Both the position numbers and the translations under genes were made by a program. Below, piece after piece: positions 8,457 to 17,464 of a stretch of DNA of 47,589 bases. The notes beneath the pieces are model-generated. The model did no database searches and was not told where the DNA came from. It saw only the letters and a list, made by a program, of their open reading frames with translations. This DNA comes from Methanolacinia paynteri (GTDB taxonomy: Archaea; Halobacteriota; Methanomicrobia; Methanomicrobiales; Methanomicrobiaceae): the NCBI RefSeq assembly GCF_000784355.1, contig NZ_KN360942.1, forward strand, positions 45,073 through 92,661, given 5' to 3'. Every line of letters starts with the position of its first letter. The stretch's first letter is position 1.

Positions 8457-9122
8457 TCATTTTACACGGAATTCTGAATAAATATGTTTTTCAAAAAGGT
8501 TGTAAAAATCATCACTAATGTTATACATTGTAAACCACCCTCTGGTTTGTGATTCAATGACACCTTTTCCTTTAAGAAATCCAAGATGCTTGCTTGTAGT
8601 TGATTCCGAATATCCGGTATTTTCAGCAATTTTTTTATTATTGATCCTTGGGTTCTTATAGACCTCTGTAATTATTCTTTTAAGAGTACCGTCACGCATA
8701 ATTAAAAATAACTCTTTTTCCTCCTTTGAATAAGATGAATCACCGATAAAGTAATGATGTTTTCCGTTTTCACAGATTGACCAGACAGTTCCTTCTGATT
8801 CCATAATTTTAAGATGATATTCTAATGTGCCCTTTTTCAGATCGCCATCCCTTAAAATTTCACTAAAATATATGCCTGGATTCCCATCAATAAGCTTATA
8901 GATATCGAACCGTATCTGGTTTTCAAGAATATTCTTCCGGGTGACTGTCCTGAACATCATTGGAGGGAAAATGTTGAATGCCATAAAAGCCCTGAATGTT
9001 GCGACAAAACCGGGCTGATCTTCGAGAATTCTCGAATAGCATGAGCTATAAAATATACCGAGAACAGTAATTGAAACAATTATCATCATAAAGATGATTT
9101 TTGCCCGGTTGATTTTTTTCAT
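8457..9122 (-). CDS. Membrane-anchored double winged-helix transcription regulator
   Basis: 221 residues. A basic N-terminus MKKINRAK precedes one transmembrane segment (about residues 9-28), and a second hydrophobic stretch occurs around 43-57. Two winged-helix domains follow. The first (about 68-125) has RFDIYKLIDGNPGIYFSEI and KGTLEYHLKIMESEG. The second (about 140-215) has NNKKIAENTGYSESTTSKHLGFLKGKGVIES and a wing at RGWFTMYNI. This build is common among ArsR-like regulators of methanogens, where the DNA-binding part stays at the membrane. It is the only regulator in the island and the obvious candidate to bind the TCGGAC-AAA-GTCCGA box. That assignment is inference; no copy of the box is seen at its own promoter. 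Confidence 0.8.
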   Translation of the reverse strand: MKKINRAKIIFMMIIVSITVLGIFYSSCYSRILEDQPGFVATFRAFMAFNIFPPMMFRTVTRKNILENQIRFDIYKLIDGNPGIYFSEILRDGDLKKGTLEYHLKIMESEGTVWSICENGKHHYFIGDSSYSKEEKELFLIMRDGTLKRIITEVYKNPRINNKKIAENTGYSESTTSKHLGFLKGKGVIESQTRGWFTMYNISDDFYNLFEKHIYSEFRVK

Positions 9123-10100
9123 CTCTTTATTTCCACCTATTTATTGCGATCATGAAGGGATCGGATCTAATGATCTTTGAATACGGATGGACTCATGTTG
9201 CCCTATGATCAGAAATCTACCAGAAATAACGGATTCCTGACGAAACACGCAATGAATGCTTATTCTACTTTTTATTCAGACACATGACTGCCGGGTAGCC
9301 ATTTCATATGACTCAATAATGCAACAGGAAACATCTGCCAAATTTGATCCAAGCATGGCAGTGGATCATCTCCACATTAAATGAGGACTGCTTGTGCCCC
9401 CCACTGCCCATGCTAAAGAATATATTCCGATATATTAAACGTCTTATTGAACAATCGTCTACACATTTGTGAGAGATCTCGTTCAATGATCTGAAAAAAA
9501 CGAATTTCTATCCAATGCAGTCCCACACGCAGAATTTATGAAATAAAATGGCTGAAAAAAACTCAGTGATCGGAAGAGGCATAAAGGAGCCCAGATACCT
9601 GTTGGTTATTTCTTTTTTTATTGCGTTTTAAAGATGTATGAACATGGTTTGGCAGAATCATATCCAGACGATATTATCATATGCAGGGAATTTAGAAGAC
9701 ATTTATTTTAGATGCCGGTATTTATGGCATTTCATACATAAGCAGATAACGATCAAAAACAATATATATTACCAAGTGAAAATTACTTTAAGCCTTTGTT
9801 CAGTTCTGGACAGGTCAATCCGGATGATTGATGCAGTTTGTACGGGTTCTTTAGAAGAACACGGACTTTTGAAACTGTTTTCTAGATTTTCCATGAAACA
9901 GTGCCTGGAACAACTGTTTCATATCAACTTTTAGATCTAATTGAATTCACTGGTATTTACTTGTACCTGCAAGACTGAATTGAACATCTGATTAACAATA
10001 TTTTTTCAAGTTTAGCAGTGAATAAATAAAATGTTGTCATTATTACGCTGATTTAAAGTTTCAATCAAAAAGATCCATAAAAAATCCAGTATAAATTATT
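9123..10100. other. Gene-poor AT-rich stretch
   Basis: About 980 bases without a convincing gene. A 98-codon plus-strand frame at 9638-9934 has odd composition (Cys, His and Ile rich) and no recognisable motif, so it is not called. An ATTGAAC...GTTCAAT inverted pair lies near 9446-9490. The stretch separates the accessory island from the housekeeping block and may be a decayed former gene. Confidence 0.5.
9548..9631 (+). CDS. Very short ORF, possible remnant of a membrane protein
   Basis: 27 codons: MAEKNSVIGRGIKEPRYLLV followed by ISFFIAF and a stop. The polar start leading into a hydrophobic segment looks like the first residues of a transporter or membrane enzyme. No strong ribosome binding site is seen. 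It could be a truncated gene, a small membrane peptide or chance. Confidence 0.2.
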   Translation: MAEKNSVIGRGIKEPRYLLVISFFIAF

Positions 10101-10898
10101 CTATTTTTCTTCCTGATCCTTAACGTCGCTCCAGAATTTCTTATCCCTTCTCCAGATGACAACTTCATAGATCATCATAATCGCAAGAATCAGGCACCCT
10201 CCGAGGAAGAAGGCGATTATGAACAGGTGGACCAGAGCCTCAGGGGTTTCAGCTTCAGACCCGGCGACAGTAGACTCAGGGACCGCGTCATAGTCCGTGT
10301 ACTCCTCTCCTAATAAAGCCGTCTCTGACGAAGCATTCCCTTCCACCGTGCCTTTAGCCGCATACGCTTCCGTTGAAGTCACACGTGTCCTGTTATCTCC
10401 TTCGGAATACACCGCCTGGGTACCGGAGACTTCAGCAGGCGACACTCCGGAGGCATATGTCATCATGACATCATTAGATGAAATCGTTCCCGATTCCTGG
10501 GGGAAGAAATTAAATGACGGCGAGACAGCCACCATCGCAAGAGTCGCTATCAGAAGTATTGCAAAAACGGATGCATATTTCAGGAGCGTATCCTTGATAT
10601 CCCCGCCGGAAGGAGCCACGATAACGAGCCTGTCGTTGACACCGTAGACTTTGACCTCCCGTCCCTTCTCGCTGTATTTGATCTTTCTTACTTCGATCAG
10701 TTCGGCGTCGAGAAGATTTTCGACATGGTATTTTACGGTGGTCATCGGCTGGTTCATCCTTTCGGAGATCTCCGAAAGAGTCAGATCGCCCTCTTTTAAG
10801 GCGGAAAGGATAGCGGTGGCACTTTCGTTAGCCATCGCCTTGCCGATCTTTTTCGCCCTTTCATCGCCGGGCTCGAGAACCAAAACCCCTTCTGACAT
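10101..10898 (-). CDS. ArsR-type winged-helix protein with two membrane segments
   Basis: 265 residues. The N-terminal winged helix (about 15-90) contains ESATAILSALKEGDLTLSEI and MNQPMTTVKYHVENLLDAELIE, an ArsR/DUF7343-like fold. TM1 lies at about 108-128 (YASVFAILLIATLAMVAV). It is followed by an external Ser/Thr/Glu-rich segment of about 90 residues, then TM2 at about 224-246 and a basic cytoplasmic tail. The gene starts 10 bases after the stop of alaS and is probably in the same transcript. Proteins of this layout are widespread next to alaS-like genes in Methanomicrobiales (family knowledge, not tested here). Its target genes are unknown. Confidence 0.8.
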   Translation of the reverse strand: MSEGVLVLEPGDERAKKIGKAMANESATAILSALKEGDLTLSEISERMNQPMTTVKYHVENLLDAELIEVRKIKYSEKGREVKVYGVNDRLVIVAPSGGDIKDTLLKYASVFAILLIATLAMVAVSPSFNFFPQESGTISSNDVMMTYASGVSPAEVSGTQAVYSEGDNRTRVTSTEAYAAKGTVEGNASSETALLGEEYTDYDAVPESTVAGSEAETPEALVHLFIIAFFLGGCLILAIMMIYEVVIWRRDKKFWSDVKDQEEK

Positions 10899-10908
10899 TA
10901 CCTTATTT

Positions 10909-13647
10909 TTATTTTAGTAATTCACTAATCATATTCTTTCCCTGGAGCAGTGCTTCGGTCAGATTCTCCTTTTCCGTCCCGACACCCTGCGCAAGGCCCG
11001 GCTTTCCGCCGCCTTTTCCGCCGATCATACCGCAGACTTTTGTGATCAGGTCGGCGGCATTGATCCTTTCGGTTCCCGACGCCGCAACAACATGAATTCT
11101 GTCCTCTCCGCCTGCAACAAGGCCCACTCCGCCTTCATTTGCAAACTTCGTGGCAATACTCACGAGCTCCTTCGGGGATGCGTTCACCTCGTGGACTGCA
11201 ACGGATATCCCTCCGATCTCCTCGGAAGAAAGACCCTCCAGCCTGAGTTCGCCAAGCTCCTTACCCAGCTTTTCGATCTCCTTCTTCTGATCCTTCCATT
11301 CGGTGAAGAATCTGTCGACCGACGAAGGGAGGTTCTCCCTCTGGACGCTGAGAGTCTGGCATGAAGAATCAAGCAGACCTTCCATCTTCTCCATATATGC
11401 AATCGCTGAGAGACCCGCAGCAAACTCGACCCTCTCTATGCCGTCCTGGACATGCTCGACACGGATTATCTTGAGGCAGCCGATCTCTCCCGTGCTCCTG
11501 CAGTGCGTTCCCGCACACGCCTGGACATCCCCGGAGACCTTCACGATACGGATCATCTTTCCGGGCGGAACACCTCCCTGGTAGAGATCGAAGCCGTACT
11601 TCTGCTCCGCGGTCGTCCGGTCCTCCCATTCGATGACGATCTTCTGATTCTCGAGTATAATCCGGTTCGCCTCGATCTCGATCTTTTGGAGCTCTTCTGG
11701 AGTTATGTGTTTGAAGTGCCGGAGATCGATCCTTGAGCTTTCAAATCCTTTCTGGGCTCCGGACTGGTGGATATGCGGGCCGAGCACATGTTTTGCCGCG
11801 TGAAGGAGGACGTGAGTTGCGCTGTGATGGCGCATCATCGTCAGCCTGAAATTCTCGTCGATCACTCCCTTGACCTGAACTCCGCGTCTGATATCTCCGC
11901 CCTCGATCTCATGGAGGATCACCTCGCCGAGTTTGAAGGTGTGAACAACCTTCACCATCGCATTTTCAGAGAGGAGACGGCCGATATCTGCCGGCTGTCC
12001 TCCGCCCTCGGGATAGAAGAGAGTCTGGTCGAGGATTACGTAATTGTCGAACGCATCGATGACCATCGCATCGAATTCCGTATCGGCGACCTGCTCATAA
12101 TAGAGCCTCTTCGTCGGGGGAAGACCTTCGATACGTTTTCTGAGCGCTGCATAGGGATCCTCCTTTACCCCTTCGTCGCTCTCCGAATGCATGTCGGCGA
12201 CTACGGAATAGAAATCATCGGGAAGATCGACCTCGACGGACTCCTCTGCGGCAATATCACGGACTATCTCCGGGGGAATACCGTGTGAGTCGTATAATGT
12301 AATGAGCTCTTTCAGCGGAACAGGCTCTTTCTTCCCCCTGTACGAACCGGCGATCTTCCTGACTATCCTGGCGCCTCTCTCCATCGTCTGCTCGTATTTT
12401 ACAACTTCATTCTCGATGATCTCGTTTATAACCGAAGGCTTCTGCTCAAAAGAGTCGGGGCCGATTATCTTCATCTGCTTGTCGATCAGTTCGTAAAGCG
12501 GGACCTCGAGGCCTATCTCGTTCATCATCCGGAGGGTTCTACGGATTACGAGACGTGCAAGGTAGCCTTCCTGCGCATTGGAAGGCACGATACAGTCGCC
12601 GAGCATATAGGCAAGACAGCGGGTGTGATCGGTGATTGCGTAGACCCTCTCAACAGGGTCCATCAGGGCCTGGAGTTTCTCGAATCCAACGCCGATCGTT
12701 TTTGCCACTTCTTTGCGCATTTTGATGAGATTCGAACCCGATATGTCCATCTGGCCTGCATATTTGGCATTCATCGCCAGTATCTTTGCAAGTTCGGAGG
12801 ACTGGAGCAGATTTTCAAGGCCCGCAGAGATCATCAGGTCGTTGACCATCTCGGGGAAGACTGCATCATATATTGTAGGCGAACCTTTCGATGCCCATAC
12901 GAATCTTTCAAGCCCGTAGCCCGTATCGACGATCCTGAGATCCATCGGGTAATAGGGAACGCCTTCGAGTTCGATCGGTTTTTTGCCATTCGCCATCTTG
13001 CCGAGGCTCATGAAGACGAGGGTCGCAACCTCAAGCCCGCCGATCATCACTTCGACACTCGGACCCGCATTTCCTCCGCCTATCCACGGGTGCTCCTTGT
13101 AGGTGACATCTTCAAGGTTGCCGCCGATCGATTCGATAAAAAGATCACAGAGTTCGACGGTCCGGTCCTTCCAGTATATCTCATTTTTATCGGTATTGAA
13201 AGCGTGGTGGGCCATCATCTCGAAAGTCGTCAGGTGTCTCCCCGATCTCCCGACGGAATCGAGATCGTTGAGCCTGATGCACGGCTGGGATATCGTCAGG
13301 GGATTTGCAGGCGGGGGGACAACACCGCTCGTTACAAAAGGCTGGAAGTCGGCGATGGATGCGATTGTAAGATAGATGTCGTCCCTCCATCTTGCCGCGA
13401 CCGGATATCTGCTTATTCTCTGGTGACCCTGTTTTTCAAAAAAGGACAGGTATGCTTCCCTCATCTCATCCAGCGAATGAGGTTTGAACACGGGATTTCC
13501 AATGAAACTGTAAGGTGCACAGGAGGCGTCCCCGCAGACTTCCCTGTCGTCGTCTCTCGTCCAGAAAGCAGCACCGCATTTTTTACATATTTTACGTTTA
13601 AGGCCATTGGATTTAAAATATTCAAGTTGATACTCTTCTTCGAGCAT
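10909..13647 (-). CDS. alaS: Alanine--tRNA ligase
   Basis: 912 residues, the usual length for the archaeal enzyme. It charges tRNA-Ala with alanine. The N-terminus has the archaeal zinc-ribbon-like stretch (CKKCGAAFWTRDD, then CGDASC). The class II catalytic core follows, with RWRDDIYLTIASI and the glycine-rich GGGNAGPSVEVMIGGLEVATLVF. The editing domain shows the metal-binding HHSATHVLLHA (HxxxH) and CAGTHC (CxxxH) pair. The C-terminal oligomerisation part ends with GGKGGGKPGLAQGVG. Start ATG at 13647, with AAGGAG upstream. The downstream HTH gene is probably cotranscribed. Confidence 0.97.
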   Translation of the reverse strand: MLEEEYQLEYFKSNGLKRKICKKCGAAFWTRDDDREVCGDASCAPYSFIGNPVFKPHSLDEMREAYLSFFEKQGHQRISRYPVAARWRDDIYLTIASIADFQPFVTSGVVPPPANPLTISQPCIRLNDLDSVGRSGRHLTTFEMMAHHAFNTDKNEIYWKDRTVELCDLFIESIGGNLEDVTYKEHPWIGGGNAGPSVEVMIGGLEVATLVFMSLGKMANGKKPIELEGVPYYPMDLRIVDTGYGLERFVWASKGSPTIYDAVFPEMVNDLMISAGLENLLQSSELAKILAMNAKYAGQMDISGSNLIKMRKEVAKTIGVGFEKLQALMDPVERVYAITDHTRCLAYMLGDCIVPSNAQEGYLARLVIRRTLRMMNEIGLEVPLYELIDKQMKIIGPDSFEQKPSVINEIIENEVVKYEQTMERGARIVRKIAGSYRGKKEPVPLKELITLYDSHGIPPEIVRDIAAEESVEVDLPDDFYSVVADMHSESDEGVKEDPYAALRKRIEGLPPTKRLYYEQVADTEFDAMVIDAFDNYVILDQTLFYPEGGGQPADIGRLLSENAMVKVVHTFKLGEVILHEIEGGDIRRGVQVKGVIDENFRLTMMRHHSATHVLLHAAKHVLGPHIHQSGAQKGFESSRIDLRHFKHITPEELQKIEIEANRIILENQKIVIEWEDRTTAEQKYGFDLYQGGVPPGKMIRIVKVSGDVQACAGTHCRSTGEIGCLKIIRVEHVQDGIERVEFAAGLSAIAYMEKMEGLLDSSCQTLSVQRENLPSSVDRFFTEWKDQKKEIEKLGKELGELRLEGLSSEEIGGISVAVHEVNASPKELVSIATKFANEGGVGLVAGGEDRIHVVAASGTERINAADLITKVCGMIGGKGGGKPGLAQGVGTEKENLTEALLQGKNMISELLK

Positions 13648-13677
13648 AGAAAACCACGCTTAACTCCTTAATTATTC

Positions 13678-14037
13678 TCAAGAAATGTTATTATTACTAT
13701 CTGTTTCAGTATCTCCGCCATTTTTTCCGGCAACAGACCACCGATCCTGATACCACTCATTAATTTCGTCGTAACCACCTGTTAACCTTGCGATCCTGAC
13801 TGCCAGGATATGCCAGCACATTATTCCCCTGAAACAGAAATCATTGCAGGCGCAGAAATCATCGTCGACGACATAGGTATCAGAGGTACCCTCGACCACA
13901 AAAAAATCGAGGTACTTGTGGATCTTTCCGTCCTGAACTGCGTCAAGAGCCTTTCGCCCCTTCTGCGGATATTTTTTCAGGATCGACTCTATGGTTTCTT
14001 CAAGCAGTATTTCTTCGGGGGAGAAACGTCCTGGCAT
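13678..14037 (-). CDS. SWIM zinc-finger domain protein
   Basis: About 119 residues from the ATG at 14037, which has GGTGA five bases upstream. A GTG at 14058 overlapping the stop of the Nif3 gene is an alternative start that would add seven residues. The C-terminal half holds the SWIM pattern CACNDFCFRGIMCWHILAV (CxC then CxH), a small zinc-binding module for nucleic acid or protein contact. The N-terminal half is helical and charged. Its tight coupling to the Nif3-like gene suggests they act together or are simply cotranscribed. Confidence 0.75.
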   Translation of the reverse strand: MPGRFSPEEILLEETIESILKKYPQKGRKALDAVQDGKIHKYLDFFVVEGTSDTYVVDDDFCACNDFCFRGIMCWHILAVRIARLTGGYDEINEWYQDRWSVAGKNGGDTETDSNNNIS

Positions 14038-14054
14038 TGCGGTCACCATTATGG

Positions 14055-14768
14055 TCACGGAATTACCGATAGCCTCGGCTCATCGGGGATATAGGTCCAG
14101 CCCATTTTCCCGGCAAGCCGCTTCATGCCGGGAGACTCGAGTGCATAGTGGGTGGACTCCATCAACCCCAGTTCCGGCGGGGAGTCTATCATAATATTGT
14201 GCTTCAGTTCGGCCGAGAGAAGGGCGTCGGCACCGAGTTCGTATGCACATTCTATAAGCTCGGTATCAAAGCCGCTCCCTCCGACTACTGCAAGCCGTTC
14301 GATCTTTTCAGGGCAGTTGTAGAGCCTCAGCCCTCCGCCCAGGATTCTGGAGATCTCCGCCGGAGTCAGCGAGCAGTCGCCCACAACTCCGAGAGGCATC
14401 TTCTCTGTCGCGGACAGGCCCAGGATCTCTGCGAGGGCGTCGTTGATGCCTCCTTCTGCATGATCGAAATTCGTGTGCATCGCGTAGATATTCAGGCCTG
14501 AGGAGAGGGCTCTTCCAAGTATGAACGCATCCTTCCCTGCGATCCTGGCCAGGGGATACCAGATCGGGGGGTGATGAACCACAAGGGCGTCGGCATCACA
14601 TAAAATCGCCTGCGAGACCGTGTGCCCCGTCGCATCAAGGGAGCATGCAACGGATTCGATATCCTCCTTTCCCTCCACTATCAGGCCGATCCTTCCTTCG
14701 TCGAACTCCTCCGCAAGCTCGGGAGGAGCAATCTCTTCAAGAATCGATATAAACCGGCCGGTGTTCAT
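14055..14768 (-). CDS. Nif3-like dinuclear metal centre protein (DUF34)
   Basis: 237 residues. It carries the metal-ligand motifs of the Nif3/DUF34 family: LVVHHPPIW near residue 63 and MHTNFDHAEGGIND near 96, with a C-terminal ELKHNIM and E-x-T-H-Y motif (MESTHYALE). This family is often labelled GTP cyclohydrolase I type 2, but its general role is unsettled and may be a metal-dependent hydrolase or metal chaperone. Its end overlaps the alternative start of the SWIM gene. Divergently oriented from the homocysteine operon, with a short 94-base intergenic region between. Confidence 0.88.
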   Translation of the reverse strand: MNTGRFISILEEIAPPELAEEFDEGRIGLIVEGKEDIESVACSLDATGHTVSQAILCDADALVVHHPPIWYPLARIAGKDAFILGRALSSGLNIYAMHTNFDHAEGGINDALAEILGLSATEKMPLGVVGDCSLTPAEISRILGGGLRLYNCPEKIERLAVVGGSGFDTELIECAYELGADALLSAELKHNIMIDSPPELGLMESTHYALESPGMKRLAGKMGWTYIPDEPRLSVIP

Positions 14769-14831
14769 ACAGATTATTGGGCCGCTACTCTTGAATATCT
14801 TTCTTTATTACCAATAGTAATAATAGAAGCT

Positions 14832-14840
14832 CTTATATAT
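14832..14840 (+). promoter_or_regulatory. TATA element of the homocysteine operon
   Basis: CTTATATATTC lies about 28 bases before the ATG at 14863. That spacing would place the transcription start at or next to the start codon, so the mRNA is probably leaderless or nearly so. No clear ribosome binding site precedes this ATG, in agreement. Confidence 0.5.
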
Positions 14841-14862
14841 TCTCAAAAAAGAATACATTAAT

Positions 14863-16371
14863 ATGGAAAAGTCCATTGAAGAGATAAACCGGAGAATACT
14901 GGAAGGCAGTGCCCATATAGTGACGGCCGAGGAGATGCCGGGCATTGTCGACGAACTGGGGGAGGAAGGAGCATTAAAAGAAGTTGATGTCGTAACCACC
15001 GGTACATTCGGGGCAATGTGCTCTTCAGGGGCTTTCTTCAACTTCGGCCATTCCGATCCGCCGATACGGATGGAGCGGGCATGGATGAACGATGTCGAGC
15101 TATATTCCGGCATTGCGGCGGTAGACGCATACCTGGGTGCGACACAGGAGTCCGAAACGCAGGGAAGTGCGTACGGCGGAGCTCATGTCATCGAGGATCT
15201 CATATCGGGGAAGTCCGTCGAACTCCGTGCGTCTTCGAAAGGCACGGACTGCTACCCGAGAAAAACTCTCTCGACGGATCTGCTGCTCCACGATCTCAAC
15301 GAAGCGATAATGTGCAACCCCAGGAACGCGTACCAGAGGTATGCGGCCGCGACGAATTCCACGGAGAATACCCTGAATACATACATGGGAACGCTCCTTC
15401 CCGAGCACGGAAACGTGAGCTACTCGGGAGCGGGACTCCTTTCGCCTCTGATCAACGATCCCAAGCTGAGAATGATCGGAAGCGGGGTTCCGATATTCCT
15501 CTGCGGAGCAAAGGGAATGATCGTCGGGCAGGGAACACAGTCCTCGCCCGGCACGCTCTTCGCAACCCTGATGACGACCGGAGATCTCAAGGAGATGTCC
15601 CCGAAATATCTGCGGGCGGCGACATTCAAAAATTACGGGGTCTCATGCTACATAGGTCTGGGTGTGCCGATCCCTGTGACCGACACCGAGATCGTGAGGA
15701 ACACGGCGGTACGGGATGAGGATATTATGACAAACATCGTCGACTACGGTGTCCCGAGCAGGAACAGGCCGACAATAAAGACAGTAAGCTACGCTGAACT
15801 CAAAAGCGGTAGCGTCGAGATCAACGGCGAGGAGATCAAAACTTCGTCGCTCTCTTCGTTCAAGAAGGCACGCGAGATCGCAGGGGAGCTGAAGAGGTGG
15901 GTCTCCTCCGGCCAGATGACGATGGCGCTTCCCACAAGGCCCTCGGATGCATCACGGACGGTCAAACCGATGAAAGAGTCGAAACGGACACCACGGGTGA
16001 TGGAGATCATGGAGCGCAACATTACCTGCATCTCCGAGGACGCCGATATCAAAACCGCAGCGAAGAAGCTTCTCCGGGGCGAGACTAACCATCTTCCCGT
16101 CCTGAATAGCGAGAACAAGGTCGTAGGAATCGTGACCACTTACGATGTCTCGAAGGCGATCATAAAAGAGAATGTCAACGACAACGTCTCGGTGGTTATG
16201 TCGAGGAGCGTAATCACGACGACTCCCGAAGAGGCGGTCGATATCGCGGCGATGAAACTCGAAAGGAACAACATCAGCGCCCTGCCGGTTATAGATCCCG
16301 AAGGAAAACTTCTCGGTATTCTTACCGGAACGGATCTCGGCAAACTGCTCGGAAGGAGGTGGTACAAGTGA
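14863..16371 (+). CDS. L-aspartate semialdehyde sulfurtransferase (COG1900/DUF39 with CBS pair)
   Basis: 502 residues. Residues 1 to about 365 form the COG1900 (DUF39, homocysteine biosynthesis) domain, with two Cys in the positions expected for the family (Cys53 in FGAMCSSGAFF and Cys130 in KGTDCYPRKT) and the loop FLCGAKGMIVGQGTQ. The rest is a CBS-domain pair (MERNITCISEDADIKTAAKKLL; VVMSRSVITTTPEEAVDIAA) likely to sense a nucleotide or S-adenosyl compound. The Methanosarcina homolog (MA1821) makes homocysteine by adding sulfide to aspartate semialdehyde without O-acetylhomoserine. The two partner genes follow directly, so the route is complete here. Confidence 0.92.
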   Translation: MEKSIEEINRRILEGSAHIVTAEEMPGIVDELGEEGALKEVDVVTTGTFGAMCSSGAFFNFGHSDPPIRMERAWMNDVELYSGIAAVDAYLGATQESETQGSAYGGAHVIEDLISGKSVELRASSKGTDCYPRKTLSTDLLLHDLNEAIMCNPRNAYQRYAAATNSTENTLNTYMGTLLPEHGNVSYSGAGLLSPLINDPKLRMIGSGVPIFLCGAKGMIVGQGTQSSPGTLFATLMTTGDLKEMSPKYLRAATFKNYGVSCYIGLGVPIPVTDTEIVRNTAVRDEDIMTNIVDYGVPSRNRPTIKTVSYAELKSGSVEINGEEIKTSSLSSFKKAREIAGELKRWVSSGQMTMALPTRPSDASRTVKPMKESKRTPRVMEIMERNITCISEDADIKTAAKKLLRGETNHLPVLNSENKVVGIVTTYDVSKAIIKENVNDNVSVVMSRSVITTTPEEAVDIAAMKLERNNISALPVIDPEGKLLGILTGTDLGKLLGRRWYK

Positions 16372-16754
16372 AACTCCTTGTCAGGTTCCATAAAAGACGC
16401 GGCCAGGAACCGATTATCGCGAGGACCGTCCTCGACACAGGTGTACTGATAAACGTGGAGAGGGCATACATCGAATCCATGGACGGCGAGGTTCTGATAG
16501 ATGTCCCCAACGACAAGGCGAAGCTTGTATGCGAGAGGCTGAAGGCGTTCGGGGCCGAAGTCGAGAGGCTCGAAGAATCGGTGAGGCGCAAAGAAGAGGA
16601 ATGCATCGACTGCGGGGAGTGCATCAGCATCTGCCCGCAGGGAGTGTTCTCCTTCGACGAGGACTGGAACATCACGATGAAGCAGGAGAACTGTGTTCTC
16701 TGCGGAAAATGTGTTGAGTCGTGCCCGCATTCGGCACTCTCCATTCACCAGTAG
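16368..16754 (+). CDS. NIL-domain ferredoxin partner of the sulfurtransferase
   Basis: 128 residues from GTG at 16368, which overlaps the stop of the previous gene and has GGAGGT seven bases upstream. Residues 1-75 are a NIL domain (an ACT-like fold found in methionine transport and synthesis proteins), and the rest is a two-cluster ferredoxin with CIDCGECISICP and CVLCGKCVESCP. It matches the MA1822 partner of the COG1900 enzyme, thought to deliver electrons or sulfur for homocysteine formation. Translational coupling fits a complex. Confidence 0.92.
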   Translation: MKLLVRFHKRRGQEPIIARTVLDTGVLINVERAYIESMDGEVLIDVPNDKAKLVCERLKAFGAEVERLEESVRRKEEECIDCGECISICPQGVFSFDEDWNITMKQENCVLCGKCVESCPHSALSIHQ

Positions 16755-16757
16755 GAT

Positions 16758-17462
16758 ATGCTCAGGGAACTGTTCAGGTATAAGACCACATTCGCCACGA
16801 TACTTGCCGACGATGCGAAGTTCTTCGAACCGGCAAAGAAGGCGATGATAGACGCGAGACTTGAGATCGAATCCGAGATCTCGGTAAACCCTCTTTTTTT
16901 ATCCAGCCTTGTTCCGGTAGAAAACGAAACCGAATCGCTACACGTGGAGAGGATGGTCGATGCCGCAAAGAAAACCGGAACGGGTCCGATGGCCGCGGTC
17001 GCCGGAACGATTGCATGGGCGGGAGTGGAGGCGATGAAAGACCGCGGAGCCGAAGCTGCGGTGATAGACAACGGCGGGGACATCGCCCTGTTCTCGGATA
17101 AGGAGATCAGGATCGGACTGTATGCGGGGAACTCTGCGATGAGCAAAAAATCGGCGTTCGTCATTCCGCCGAAAGAAAAGATCTATGGAGTGTGCACGTC
17201 CTCTGCAACGGTAGGCCCGTCGATCTCGTTCGGCATCGCCGATTCTGTCACCGTATTTTCAGCCGACGTCTCCCTTGCCGATGCATGGGCGACGATGATC
17301 TGCAATGATCTGAGATCGCCGATCTCTGAATATCCCATGAATATCGATGAGATGGGGGTAGACGGCGTATTCGCAACGTTCGGAAAAGAGAGTTCAGGGT
17401 GGGGTATTCTGCCTGAGATCAGGGCGGCGATAGTTGACACCGGCCTGATAACTTCGGGCTGA
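16758..17462 (+). CDS. UPF0280/COG2122 protein (homocysteine biosynthesis)
   Basis: 234 residues, ATG three bases after the stop of the ferredoxin gene. Contains TGPMAAVAGTIAWAGVEA and VIDNGGDIALF, the conserved COG2122 motifs related to the ApbE (FAD transferase) fold, and the late SLADAWATMICN. COG2122 proteins have been genetically linked to the sulfide-dependent homocysteine route in Methanosarcina, where the gene lies elsewhere. Here it is the third gene of the operon, which supports the link. Its exact biochemical activity is unsettled. Confidence 0.88.
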   Translation: MLRELFRYKTTFATILADDAKFFEPAKKAMIDARLEIESEISVNPLFLSSLVPVENETESLHVERMVDAAKKTGTGPMAAVAGTIAWAGVEAMKDRGAEAAVIDNGGDIALFSDKEIRIGLYAGNSAMSKKSAFVIPPKEKIYGVCTSSATVGPSISFGIADSVTVFSADVSLADAWATMICNDLRSPISEYPMNIDEMGVDGVFATFGKESSGWGILPEIRAAIVDTGLITSG

Positions 17463-17464
17463 AC

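Noticed and set aside
9638..9934. 98-codon plus frame in the empty stretch
   Set aside because: No ribosome site, no motif, unusual Cys/His/Ile-rich composition in AT-rich DNA.
12625..13671. 348-codon plus-strand open frame opposite alaS
   Set aside because: It is the antisense shadow of a strongly conserved alaS; the translation has no family motifs.
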